From: Roseivirga thermotolerans
Lineage (GTDB): Bacteria; Bacteroidota; Bacteroidia; Cytophagales; Cyclobacteriaceae
DNA: 64,000 bases
Assembly: GCF_014653175.1 (NCBI RefSeq)
Contig: NZ_BNAG01000004.1
Coordinates: forward strand, 558,001-622,000
Direction: 5' to 3'
Shown here: piece after piece, positions 7,394-14,767 of the stretch
Layout of the letters: each line of letters starts with the position of its first letter
How positions within the stretch are numbered: position 1 is the stretch's first letter
Translations under genes and position numbers: made by a program
The notes under the pieces: model-generated
What the model was told of the DNA's origin: nothing
Seen by the model: only the letters and a program-made list of their open reading frames with translations
Databases searched by the model: none

Positions 7394-9255
7394 AAATAAA
7401 CCTCAAGCAAGCTGTAAAGTACTTTTTCACCAATCCATCGCTTGAATTGGTCTATGTAGAAGCAGTTGCCAATTCAATTGATGCAGGGGCCACGAAGATT
7501 GATATTGAAATATCCATTGAAGAACTCAGTAAGCCGGAGACTTTGCGTATTGTAATTCGCGATAATGGCGAGGGTTTCACTGATCACCGATTCAACAAGT
7601 TTGCTGAGTTAATGAAAGTGGAAGATGATAGTCATAAAGGCTTAGGTCGATTAGTTTTTCTGTCGTATTTCGATAAAGTTGATATCACCAGTTATTTTGG
7701 CAAACGAAAGCGGGTATTTCAGTACTCGACAGGTTTTGAAGAATCACAAATGTCTGTCCAAGACATTTCTGGTAAAAAGCAAGAAACTGAGCTTATATTC
7801 ACGGCATATCATCTTAAAAAGATTGCTACGCATGATTATTTAAGACCTGGTTACCTCAAAAAGCGGCTGCTGGAGAACTTTTATCCAATTCTCTACTTAA
7901 TGAAACAAAATGGTCAGCAGTTGGAAATCAATATTCGATTAACACTAAACCAAGAAGACGCCAGAGTTCAATTAGCATCAGAAAAGAAGACCATCTCCAT
8001 TAATGAAATAGAAGACCTTAAAATTGAATCAATTGATGCTTCTGAGCTGGCAATGTTCGAGAATATGGAACTGCACTATTCTATAAAGGAGAAAGCAGGT
8101 GAAAAGACCATTATAACAGCACTGTGTATTGATGGCAGGACGAAAAACATGGATATTATCTCAGATGAAAACATACCATTTGGTTATGAAATGATTTTCC
8201 TCTTAAGTTCCTCATTTTTTGATGGCAAAGTGAGCGGCTCAAGAGATGAATTGAAATTGAATGAAAAAGAAAAGAGCATAGTCAAGAGGATTTTTCGAAA
8301 GAAAGTTTCAGAAGTTCTAAAGAGGGAAATTCCGGTTATTGCAGAAAGCAATAAAAAAACCAAAGAGTCATTAGCAAATACATATCCGCACCTCCTGGGG
8401 TATTTCGACAAAGAAACCATTGGCTTCGTGAAACGCGAAGAGTCCATTGAAAAAGCTCAAAAGAGGTTCTTTAGGGACCAAAAGGAGGTTCTGGAGGCTG
8501 TCTCATTAACTGACGATAAATACGAGAAGTCACTTGAACTATCTTCAAGAGCTCTCACGGAGTATATTCTTTATCGGCAGCTGACTATTGACAAACTGAA
8601 GAAGATTGACCGGAACAATAGTGAAGCTGACATTCATAACCTTATTGTCCCCATGGGTAAAACTTACAGCCAATCAACCTTCATGAAAGATCTGTATAAC
8701 AATAACGCTTGGCTGTTAGATGATAAATACATGACCTACAAAACGGTTCTTAGTGACAAGGTCATGAGTGAAGTGGTCAAAAAGATCACTGAGGATGACA
8801 CGGAAAAGGATAACTCTGAACCTGATATTACACTTATCTTTTCTAATGACCCAGAAAAGACCGAGAAAGTCGATGTGGTGGTGGTTGAATTGAAAAAAAG
8901 GGGATTAAAGCTTGAAGATAACATTACAGCAATTATACAGCTTGAAAAACGTGCCTTAAAATTGATGCAGTATTATCCTGATAAGATTCAAAGAATTTGG
9001 TTCTATGCCATAGTTGAGTTTGATGATGAGCTGAAACTGTACCTTGAGAACAATGGTTATACCTCATTATTCTCTTCCGATACACTATATTATGGAGAGA
9101 GGACTTTGAAGCTAAGTTTGACTGCCACAACTCATGTGAATGTTGGGTTTTATATCCTATCGTTGGATGCCTTCATTAACGATGCAGACATAAGAAACTC
9201 TACATTTTTGAGGATTTTGAAAGAGCACTTCAATGAAGAAGATCAGCCCCAGTAA
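7390..9255 (+). CDS. GHKL ATPase with C-terminal PD-(D/E)XK-like site
   Basis: 621 residues. The N-terminal ATPase of the GHKL (gyrase/Hsp90/MutL/MORC) type has the N box E24AVAN28, the G1 box D58NGEGF and the G2 box GLGR at 84-87. The middle (~130-450) is a transducer-like and helical region rich in Lys/Glu. The C-terminal part holds P478-D479 ... VVVE500-L-K502, the spacing expected for a PD-(D/E)XK nuclease-like fold. The protein is predicted to couple ATP-driven clamping to nucleic-acid cleavage. MORC/GHKL proteins linked to restriction loci are known; this exact two-domain protein I cannot match to a named system. It is translationally coupled to an XRE regulator and lies in an accessory island, so antiphage defence is the likely role. 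Confidence 0.75.
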   Translation: MKINLKQAVKYFFTNPSLELVYVEAVANSIDAGATKIDIEISIEELSKPETLRIVIRDNGEGFTDHRFNKFAELMKVEDDSHKGLGRLVFLSYFDKVDITSYFGKRKRVFQYSTGFEESQMSVQDISGKKQETELIFTAYHLKKIATHDYLRPGYLKKRLLENFYPILYLMKQNGQQLEINIRLTLNQEDARVQLASEKKTISINEIEDLKIESIDASELAMFENMELHYSIKEKAGEKTIITALCIDGRTKNMDIISDENIPFGYEMIFLLSSSFFDGKVSGSRDELKLNEKEKSIVKRIFRKKVSEVLKREIPVIAESNKKTKESLANTYPHLLGYFDKETIGFVKREESIEKAQKRFFRDQKEVLEAVSLTDDKYEKSLELSSRALTEYILYRQLTIDKLKKIDRNNSEADIHNLIVPMGKTYSQSTFMKDLYNNNAWLLDDKYMTYKTVLSDKVMSEVVKKITEDDTEKDNSEPDITLIFSNDPEKTEKVDVVVVELKKRGLKLEDNITAIIQLEKRALKLMQYYPDKIQRIWFYAIVEFDDELKLYLENNGYTSLFSSDTLYYGERTLKLSLTATTHVNVGFYILSLDAFINDADIRNSTFLRILKEHFNEEDQPQ

Positions 9256-9284
9256 GTTTATCTTTTATAAGCTCAATTTGAAAG

Positions 9285-9312
9285 CAAAAAAAGCTCCCTA
9301 AAAAGGGAGCTT
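9285..9312 (-). terminator. Minus-strand terminator facing the GHKL gene
   Basis: Perfect 9-bp stem (AAGCTCCCT / AGGGAGCTT), 4-nt loop and a seven-T tail when read on the minus strand, so it stops transcription coming from the repeated module toward the 3' end of the GHKL gene. The homologous hairpin follows the Argonaute gene at 16193-16218. Confidence 0.75.
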
Positions 9313-9435
9313 AGAAAGGCCGACTTCGAGCCAAAGGAAGCGAACAAAAGATATAAATGCCGCCCAGCCATAAGAACCGAGCCTGAAAGCCACACCGCTA
9401 AGAAGCCTCACGCGAAAACGAAGAAGATAAGATAA

Positions 9436-9797
9436 CACATAACTTTGCTTTCTCCTTAGTGCGCATCAAAACCACTCAAATCAAGCCGTTCATTTATAAA
9501 AGGGGAGAGGAGAAGCACAAAAAAGGGGCATCAAGGCCCCAATCTTTCAAAACAGCCGCCCACCAAAGCGCATGCTTGCAATATTTATGCATGGCAAGCT
9601 TTCTTGCGCAATAGCGATTAGAAGCCAACACCTCAAAAGATTTGAGGCATTCAGGAAAAGGCAAGCCCGGAAACTGAAGGACAACGAGATAATTAATTAT
9701 ATATGGCAAAAAGATTTAAATGAACCCCGGCAACCAGCGCCAGGGCATGCCATTGCCACATGGGAGAACGAGGCAAATGCAAGGCCCAAAGCGGTTT
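9436..9797. repeat. 362-bp module, copy 1 of 2
   Basis: Homologous to 16520-16878 with few substitutions, a 4-bp insertion (AATT) and one G-run length change. It contains, on the minus strand, a leader with a GC hairpin, a small ORF and an intrinsic terminator (GGGGC-loop-GCCCC plus six T at 9519-9540). Confidence 0.85.
9494..9709 (-). CDS. Small ORF of the duplicated module, possibly decaying copy
   Basis: 71 codons read from a TTG. The central 51 codons are those of the 56-codon ORF at 16615-16785: nine base differences, eight of them synonymous. Here the ATG of the other copy has become ATA behind a 4-bp insertion, and a G run one base shorter extends the C-terminus through the terminator, so this copy may be damaged at both ends. 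The peptide is Cys/Trp/Tyr-rich (NRYCARKLAMHKYCKHALWW); no family recognised. Alternative: non-coding DNA whose divergence is synonymous by chance. Confidence 0.4.
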   Translation of the reverse strand: MPYIINYLVVLQFPGLPFPECLKSFEVLASNRYCARKLAMHKYCKHALWWAAVLKDWGLDAPFLCFSSPLL

Positions 9798-9877
9798 TTG
9801 CACTTTATGTGCGGAATCTGCCTTATTTCTTCTAGATTTTTACATACTTTTTATCAATGAAAAGTATGAGCCCAGCG

Positions 9878-9897
9878 CCTGCCTGCCGGTAGGCAGG
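9878..9897. repeat. 20-bp palindrome
   Basis: CCTGCCTGCC followed directly by GGTAGGCAGG; all ten pairs form, with one G-T. This looks like a REP-type palindrome or half of one. Confidence 0.6.
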
Positions 9898-9970
9898 GCT
9901 TGAGTGATTAAGCGAACACAGATAAAAGATAGGTGGCCTATGAGCTATGCAGACTCTGCTAAGAGTGTTA

Positions 9971-10011
9971 AGAGATTCCGGATATCCGCTGCGCTACTTC
10001 CGGAATGACGT
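9971..10011. repeat. 41-bp REP-like dispersed repeat, copy 2
   Basis: Identical to 6088-6128, with the same flanking context. Together the copies bracket greB and the XRE/GHKL cassette. Confidence 0.75.
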
Positions 10012-10341
10012 TCTGGTGGTGAGCTGTGTCAAAACAAAGCGCCCGCCTGAGCGAATTCATTCGGGCAGGTTGGCCTTCAAGTGTTTTACAGGCAAATTAC
10101 TAATTGCGGAGAAGTGCGTAGCATTAGTCAGGCTCAATTGAAAAAAATCTAACGCTCGAGAATTGAATATTTGTAAGCAACCTGGCCAATAAAATAGAGC
10201 AATACACTTTGCCTATAAATCTCTTGGTCGGGCTTACTTGAGTCTCGGCCCGGATTGATCTGGCTTAAAACGATAACCAAGAACTTCAAAGAAAGACGAG
10301 AGTGTACGGTTCCCGATACTTCGGGATTAAACTAATATAGA

Positions 10342-10483
10342 GTTATATAACAAGCGTGGCCGTAATTCCTTTAACATAAAATCTGACGTTATCTAACTGA
10401 AGTTGAGATAACTGATCTTATGTAAACCACTGCGTGGCCGCAAAACACTATGTGTTATATAATGTTTAAAGCGTTATGTTACT
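10342..10483. repeat. Imperfect-palindrome repeat (dif/attC-like), copy A
   Basis: Outer arms TTATATAACA at 10342-10351 and the complementary TGTTATATAA at 10452-10461. An inner stem pairs TTTAACATAA...GTTATCT with AGATAAC...TTATGTAAA. Bases 10364-10480 are homologous to copy B at 6844-6960. It ends with GTGTTATATAA and, after 11 bases, TTATGTTACTT, resembling XerC and XerD halves with a non-standard spacer. The TAACAAGC...GCGTTA pattern also resembles an integron attC site; no integron integrase is in the window. Confidence 0.6.
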
Positions 10484-10637
10484 TTGCTTTGGTTAAATGA
10501 GTGTCTTCCCCAGGAGCAAAGCGGAGTGGGGGAGAAAGCTCATTTATTCAGGGAAGTGATATGGCTTTTTCCTTTTTTTCAGGGCGGGGCATCGCGGCCC
10601 CGACCAACAGGGAAGAGAGAAAAATTTGTTTCTGATC

Positions 10638-11372
10638 CTACCTTTGAACTAGTGATTTATAGAAACTACTGAAAGATTCACATTTTTCTCCGCTATCCAG
10701 AGTTTCGTAATCTTCTTTTGTAACCTGATTTACTAGTTGGTCAATATCTCCTTTGCTCTTATCGTAGCGTCTGCCTACTAATTCATAAATCGCTTTAACC
10801 TCATTGGCTGGATGAAAGAACTCCGTTTCGGGGTCAATTTCATCAATATTATACTTCCTGTGCTCTTCTATGTATTCAGCCGTAAGCCGATTATCCATCC
10901 TCGTTAATGCTTCTGGCATACCAAGAAACCAAGCTTCAGCTTCCATGACCGCAAAATGAAATCGAATACTCTCTGGCCGTGTGGCTTTGCTCCGAATTTG
11001 TTGGTTGTGGCCATCAATGAACTTGTCGCTTATTTCTTTCTTGATGGTTCTGTCCTTCACTATTTTGATATAATTCTCAGAAAACATGTCTCTAAGGCCA
11101 AGTATTAGATCATATCCGGCATTGATCAACTCTTGTTCGCGATTCAAGAGTCTCGTCAAAACAGCATTATCGCCTCCTACATTTATTATTTGAAAATGGG
11201 TTTCTGCAAATTCATTTGGAGCGGGGAATGAGTAATCTGTAGCGTTAAGCTTATTGTCCGAAAAAAGAGTGTAACAAGCAATACTAACCTCCTGATATGC
11301 GAAATGCCTCAATAGCATTTCTCTTATCAAAATCAGTTCCGTTTGCCCCTCTACAAAAACTGCTGTCTTCAA
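10638..11372 (-). CDS. TOPRIM-domain protein, DUF4276-like nuclease subunit
   Basis: 244 residues. The N-terminus VFVEGQTE (E8) is the first TOPRIM motif as in DUF4276/OLD-type proteins. A second acidic motif lies in GYDLILGLRDMFSEN (~94-108), and EAEAWFLG (~150-157) is also typical of this group. TOPRIM domains of this type cleave nucleic acid with metal ions. The start overlaps the ATPase stop by four bases (ATGA), so the two subunits are co-translated. An ABC-type AAA ATPase plus small TOPRIM nuclease is the logic of OLD, Gabija and PARIS-type defence; here the TOPRIM family looks like DUF4276 rather than the DUF4435 of PARIS AriB. Function is inferred. Confidence 0.72.
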   Translation of the reverse strand: MKTAVFVEGQTELILIREMLLRHFAYQEVSIACYTLFSDNKLNATDYSFPAPNEFAETHFQIINVGGDNAVLTRLLNREQELINAGYDLILGLRDMFSENYIKIVKDRTIKKEISDKFIDGHNQQIRSKATRPESIRFHFAVMEAEAWFLGMPEALTRMDNRLTAEYIEEHRKYNIDEIDPETEFFHPANEVKAIYELVGRRYDKSKGDIDQLVNQVTKEDYETLDSGEKCESFSSFYKSLVQR

Positions 11373-12457
11373 GAAATTTCTGTTTTTGATAAATAATCAG
11401 AAGCAAAAAAGTCGAAATTAGATAGTCCGGTGAACCTGAATTGCTCAAATAATTCCGGGTGTGACTGGTAGTTTATTACTTCAACAATTTTCCCTTTTCG
11501 AACAAGCACATTCCAATATTCAATGTCAATCTTATCCATTAGGAAGCTATCATTAGATGTAGCAATTAGCTGAATATTGTGCTTTTTACATTTAGCAAAG
11601 ACAATTTCACTCAGTTTGCTGGCTCTTGCGTAATCTAAACCCTCGCATAAGTCATCTATGATTACAGTAGCTGGACGTTTTCTACTGATCAAATACTCTA
11701 GATAAATTATGACCGAAAGCGTCCTGAACATCCCTTGTGAGAGATTATAGTGCGGGTGTTTTTTGGTGAGTCCTTCTTCTTGCACATTGATTACCACCAA
11801 ATCTCCCTTTTGCTGAATAGATATATCTGTGATCGCATACCCTATTTCATTGAACTCAGCAATGATCTTTAACTTGTTTTCTTTTTGCAAAGAAGAGTAC
11901 AGGGCAGGGATGTCTTCAATGGATGTAAGGAGGTCGTATTCCTGCTGATTAAAGCCTGAATACGGACTGATATTTCCAAACTTGAAGCCATAAGACTGTT
12001 CAGCCCATTCCACCAAATCCTCAAGAAAAGGGTAGTTTTTTACATCACGTCTAACATGTAAAACTAGCTTATCCTTTGGAGGGAAGATCTCTTCCGTTTT
12101 CTTTGAAAGACTGGAATACAGAGTGGTGATAGGCATATTTCTTTTACTTGTCTCTCCTCTGTAAAGTACTTGTCGACCATCAACTGTAATTTTTTCAAAG
12201 GTGACTCCTTCTTTCCTCTGACTCGTAGCAAATTGATATACTATGCTTTGCTTCTTGTGATTAATGAACTTCAATTCCCATTTAGACCCCCAATTCAAAT
12301 CACGTTTTTGCGTAATCATTTTATAAAGCAGGTCTATTGTTGAGAGCGTCCTCGACTTTCCTGTCGCATTTTGGCCAACTAGCAAATTAACATCTCCCAA
12401 ACAGAGGTTACGCAATTCCCAATTAGTATCTGTATATGACAGTTCTATTAGTTTCAT
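11369..12457 (-). CDS. AAA/ABC-type ATPase of a two-gene defence module
   Basis: 362 residues of the SMC/RecF/OLD ATPase type. Walker A is G28QNATGKS35, the ABC signature is LSQGMFR (~241-247), Walker B is VIIDD at 265-269 followed by LCEGLD (E272), and the switch region is ATSND near 297. Between Walker A and the signature there is a ~190-residue insertion without a long coiled coil, as in small OLD-like ATPases. It probably senses or loads on nucleic acid or phage components and controls the TOPRIM partner encoded four bases overlapping downstream. Confidence 0.78.
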   Translation of the reverse strand: MKLIELSYTDTNWELRNLCLGDVNLLVGQNATGKSRTLSTIDLLYKMITQKRDLNWGSKWELKFINHKKQSIVYQFATSQRKEGVTFEKITVDGRQVLYRGETSKRNMPITTLYSSLSKKTEEIFPPKDKLVLHVRRDVKNYPFLEDLVEWAEQSYGFKFGNISPYSGFNQQEYDLLTSIEDIPALYSSLQKENKLKIIAEFNEIGYAITDISIQQKGDLVVINVQEEGLTKKHPHYNLSQGMFRTLSVIIYLEYLISRKRPATVIIDDLCEGLDYARASKLSEIVFAKCKKHNIQLIATSNDSFLMDKIDIEYWNVLVRKGKIVEVINYQSHPELFEQFRFTGLSNFDFFASDYLSKTEIS

Positions 12458-12479
12458 TTATAGCTTCTTATGTTCCATT

Positions 12480-13068
12480 TTATAACTCCCGAATTTCTCC
12501 AAGCCGCAACCCCGTAAGCTTCTTGATCACTTTTTCATCATAACCTTCCTTCTTCATCTTCTTCGCGATGACTTCGGCTTTCTCGTGCTCACCTCGCTGC
12601 TTTTCCATTCGCAGTTGCCATTCCTTCAACTCCGCTTTCTCCCGCTCCACAATCTCAAAAAGTCCCGAGCTTTTCAGCTCCTCAATGATTCCCTCATCCG
12701 CGAAACTGGTGTAGCTCTCTTCGGAGATCACTAGGTGATCCAACACATTGATGTTAATCAGCTTGCCGACTTTTAGCATGCGGTCTGTGAAATCCCTGTC
12801 AGCCTGACGGCATTAAATGCCCACTCGGATGATTGTGCACCAAAATCATACTTACCGCGAGTTTGTAAATGCCCATTCGGAACACATCAGGCGGGTTCGT
12901 ATTCACCCGGTTCCCCTGCCCAAGGCCTATCAACTCAATGAAAAGGATCTTGTTCTCGCGCAGCAGGATTTGCTGCATGATGCTGTACACAGCATCTGAG
13001 TTAAGCAGCTTGATCCTTTGTTCTTGTGACAAGCGGACGTTCATAAAATCAAATCTAACTATTCCCAC
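12480..13068 (-). pseudogene. radC: RadC-like JAB protein gene with two lesions
   Basis: Two fragments in different frames make one RadC-type JAB/MPN protein. The upstream fragment (12799-13068) runs to the metal-binding VHNHPSGHLMPSG and stops. The downstream fragment (12480-12779) begins MLKVGKLININVLDHLVISEESY, the normal continuation. The frame is restored by two extra bases near 12803-12810, where CAGAGG appears to have become CAGG. About twenty residues normally found between LLRENK and LFIELIGLG also seem to be missing, an in-frame deletion. The C-terminal coil ends in EVIAKKMKKEGYDEKVIKKLTGL, a helix pair often seen at the ends of Bacteroidota proteins. Such genes are frequent in mobile islands. 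It is divergent from the XRE gene at 13142. Confidence 0.75.
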
Positions 13069-13075
13069 TGTAAAA

Positions 13076-13096
13076 ATATCTCATTTTGCGAGATAT
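13076..13096. promoter_or_regulatory. Candidate operator of the second XRE regulator
   Basis: A 7-bp inverted repeat, ATATCTC and GAGATAT with a 7-nt spacer, lying between the broken radC-like gene and the XRE gene. It is related in sequence to the element at 7114-7131 before the paralogous XRE gene. Confidence 0.4.
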
Positions 13097-13141
13097 ATTG
13101 ATACAAACTGTTATTTTTAATCCTTGGAACTCCGAATGAAA

Positions 13142-13345
13142 ATGAATCGGATCAAGGAAGTATTGAAAGAAAAGAGTGTAAAGCAAACGTGGCTAGCTGA
13201 AAAATTGGGCAAAAGTTATAACATGGTTAATTCTTATGTTCAGAATCGTAGTCAGCCGAGTTTGGAGACTCTTTTCCGTATTGCAGAGCTGCTTAACGTT
13301 GATCCAACAGACTTGATCGACAATAATCATTCTCAGAAGGACTGA
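13142..13345 (+). CDS. XRE-family regulator, second paralogue
   Basis: 67 residues from MNRIKEVLKEK; the frame opens at 13124, but the paralogue starts at the same MNRIK. HTH: KQTWLAEKLGKSYNMVNSY, then FRIAELLNVDPTDLI. Most positions are identical to the protein at 7175-7393. It precedes the DUF4062-APAZ gene by 21 bases and is probably co-transcribed with it, acting as the operon's controller protein. Confidence 0.85.
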   Translation: MNRIKEVLKEKSVKQTWLAEKLGKSYNMVNSYVQNRSQPSLETLFRIAELLNVDPTDLIDNNHSQKD

Positions 13346-13366
13346 GTAGGCACCTAGTATTGGCAC

Positions 13367-14767
13367 ATGACCACACAGCTTAAAATATTTATAAGCAGCA
13401 CGATTGCTGATATGCCTAGCGAGAGAAAAGCTGCACTTAAAGCTGTAGAAAAGGCTGGGGGTTTTCCTGTGATGTCAGAGTTCACAATTGAAGCACAAAG
13501 CAAAGATTCGTTGACAACGTGCTTGGAAAAAGTCTTGGAATCAGACATATATGTTCTCATACTTGGTGGAAGGTACGGCTGGCAACCTGAAGGACAGGAG
13601 TCTATTACAGAACTAGAGTATCGAACAGCCTTAGAGTCAAGAAAACCCATACTCGTCTTTAATACAACGTACTCAAAGGAGTCACCGCAAAAGCAATTTG
13701 AAGCACGGGTCGAATCAAGTTTCTTTAGAAAAACCGTTTCGGACGCGTTCGAACTTCAAGATGAAATCGAAAAAGCACTTAAAGCAGAAATACAGAAAAA
13801 ACAAAGCGAATTATTTAATCAGACTGAACCTGTCTACTCTAATCTGGTCAGAGTTAACTTTCCTGATCATGTATACAGGGCAGAGCTGAATATTGACAAG
13901 AAGGCTATTAGAGCCCAAATGAAAGAACAAGGGTTAAAGTTGAAGCATAAACCTACTTTGTTTGATTATGTAATTGGGGCACTTCGCATAAAGGACATAC
14001 GTTTTCCTGGGGATTGGGTGTTGTGGGGAAACTCTATATTGTCCTTTCACGATCTCCAAGACCCAAGCTTGCCCTTGGCAGAAGTAATCGATTTAGGAAC
14101 CGCTGAGCGCTTATCATGTGATGAGGTTTATGACATGTCAGAAGACGATATGTCAACATTTAAATTTCTTCTAAAGAAGTGCCTAGAAACAAAACTTCAT
14201 AAGTTGAAGATTAAATGGATTAAGGATGAGGGTCTCTTTGCTTTCATCCCTAACCAAAAAGACCCTTTAGATCAGTGGATGAGCAGGTCTGCTGAATGGA
14301 GAAAAGGTAACAAAAAGGCAACTCGCAAAGTGGTAGACATTAAGCGGAATTTGAAGAATAAGCAGGAAGTATTTAATATGAAGTGTTTGGCCTTTCGTGT
14401 TCGATTTGAGCATTTTGGTGGTGAATGGTTTTTGGCAATTAAGCCTGACTGGATTTTTCTGTGGCCGGATTTTAGGGTATCAAACTTGGCTTTCAAAAAT
14501 ATCCAATGGCTAAAAAAAACAGAGAGGAACATGCCAGTTTTCAACCACTTCAATTTTATTCTAAGGTACTTGCAGCCTTCCATCAATGAATCTCTATTTG
14601 AAGAATTTAGAGACTATAAGTTCCTGAAGCTAGGGCAAATTGAAAAGTTTGATTTTTCACCAATCGTTCCTGACAATATTTGGGTCAATCTAGAAGCTCA
14701 AGGAGTACAAAAGAAGCTAAGTGATAGTAGTGGCGATGTAGATCTTTTTGATAGTTATGAAAGCTGA
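13367..14767 (+). CDS. DUF4062-APAZ protein, effector partner of short Argonaute
   Basis: 466 residues. The N-terminal ~100 residues match DUF4062, a TIR-like/Rossmannoid domain: KIFISSTIADMPSERKAAL (6-24), then LILGGRYGW and ESITELEYRTALESRKPILVF. After a Lys-rich helical linker (~110-170), the remaining ~290 residues have the look of an APAZ domain, the N-PAZ-analogous module that pairs with short Argonautes: LWGNSILSFHDL near the start and a C-terminal NIWVNLEAQGVQKKL. The next gene, overlapping by 20 bases, is a short pAgo, which strongly supports the APAZ assignment. In SPARTA the equivalent domain is TIR (NADase) and in SPARSA SIR2; here the effector is DUF4062, so the activity is open. 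Confidence 0.78.
   Translation: MTTQLKIFISSTIADMPSERKAALKAVEKAGGFPVMSEFTIEAQSKDSLTTCLEKVLESDIYVLILGGRYGWQPEGQESITELEYRTALESRKPILVFNTTYSKESPQKQFEARVESSFFRKTVSDAFELQDEIEKALKAEIQKKQSELFNQTEPVYSNLVRVNFPDHVYRAELNIDKKAIRAQMKEQGLKLKHKPTLFDYVIGALRIKDIRFPGDWVLWGNSILSFHDLQDPSLPLAEVIDLGTAERLSCDEVYDMSEDDMSTFKFLLKKCLETKLHKLKIKWIKDEGLFAFIPNQKDPLDQWMSRSAEWRKGNKKATRKVVDIKRNLKNKQEVFNMKCLAFRVRFEHFGGEWFLAIKPDWIFLWPDFRVSNLAFKNIQWLKKTERNMPVFNHFNFILRYLQPSINESLFEEFRDYKFLKLGQIEKFDFSPIVPDNIWVNLEAQGVQKKLSDSSGDVDLFDSYES

Larger units (their letters stand above)
9256..10637. other. Long non-coding stretch with repeats
   Basis: 1.38 kb between the GHKL gene and the TOPRIM gene. It contains a minus-strand terminator (9285-9312), a 362-bp module shared with 16520-16878 including a minus-strand small ORF, a 9-bp hairpin (CATACTTTT / AAAAGTATG, 9843-9868), a 20-bp palindrome (9878-9897), the 41-bp REP-like copy 2 and palindromic repeat A. 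The plus-strand ORFs here have no coding support. Confidence 0.6.

Noticed and set aside
9947-10141. 64-codon ORF in the repeat region
   Set aside because: Runs through the 41-bp REP-like repeat, so openness is due to the repeat.
10484-10672. 62-codon ORF before the TOPRIM gene end
   Set aside because: Overlaps the 3' end of the TOPRIM gene and palindromic repeat flank; no coding features.
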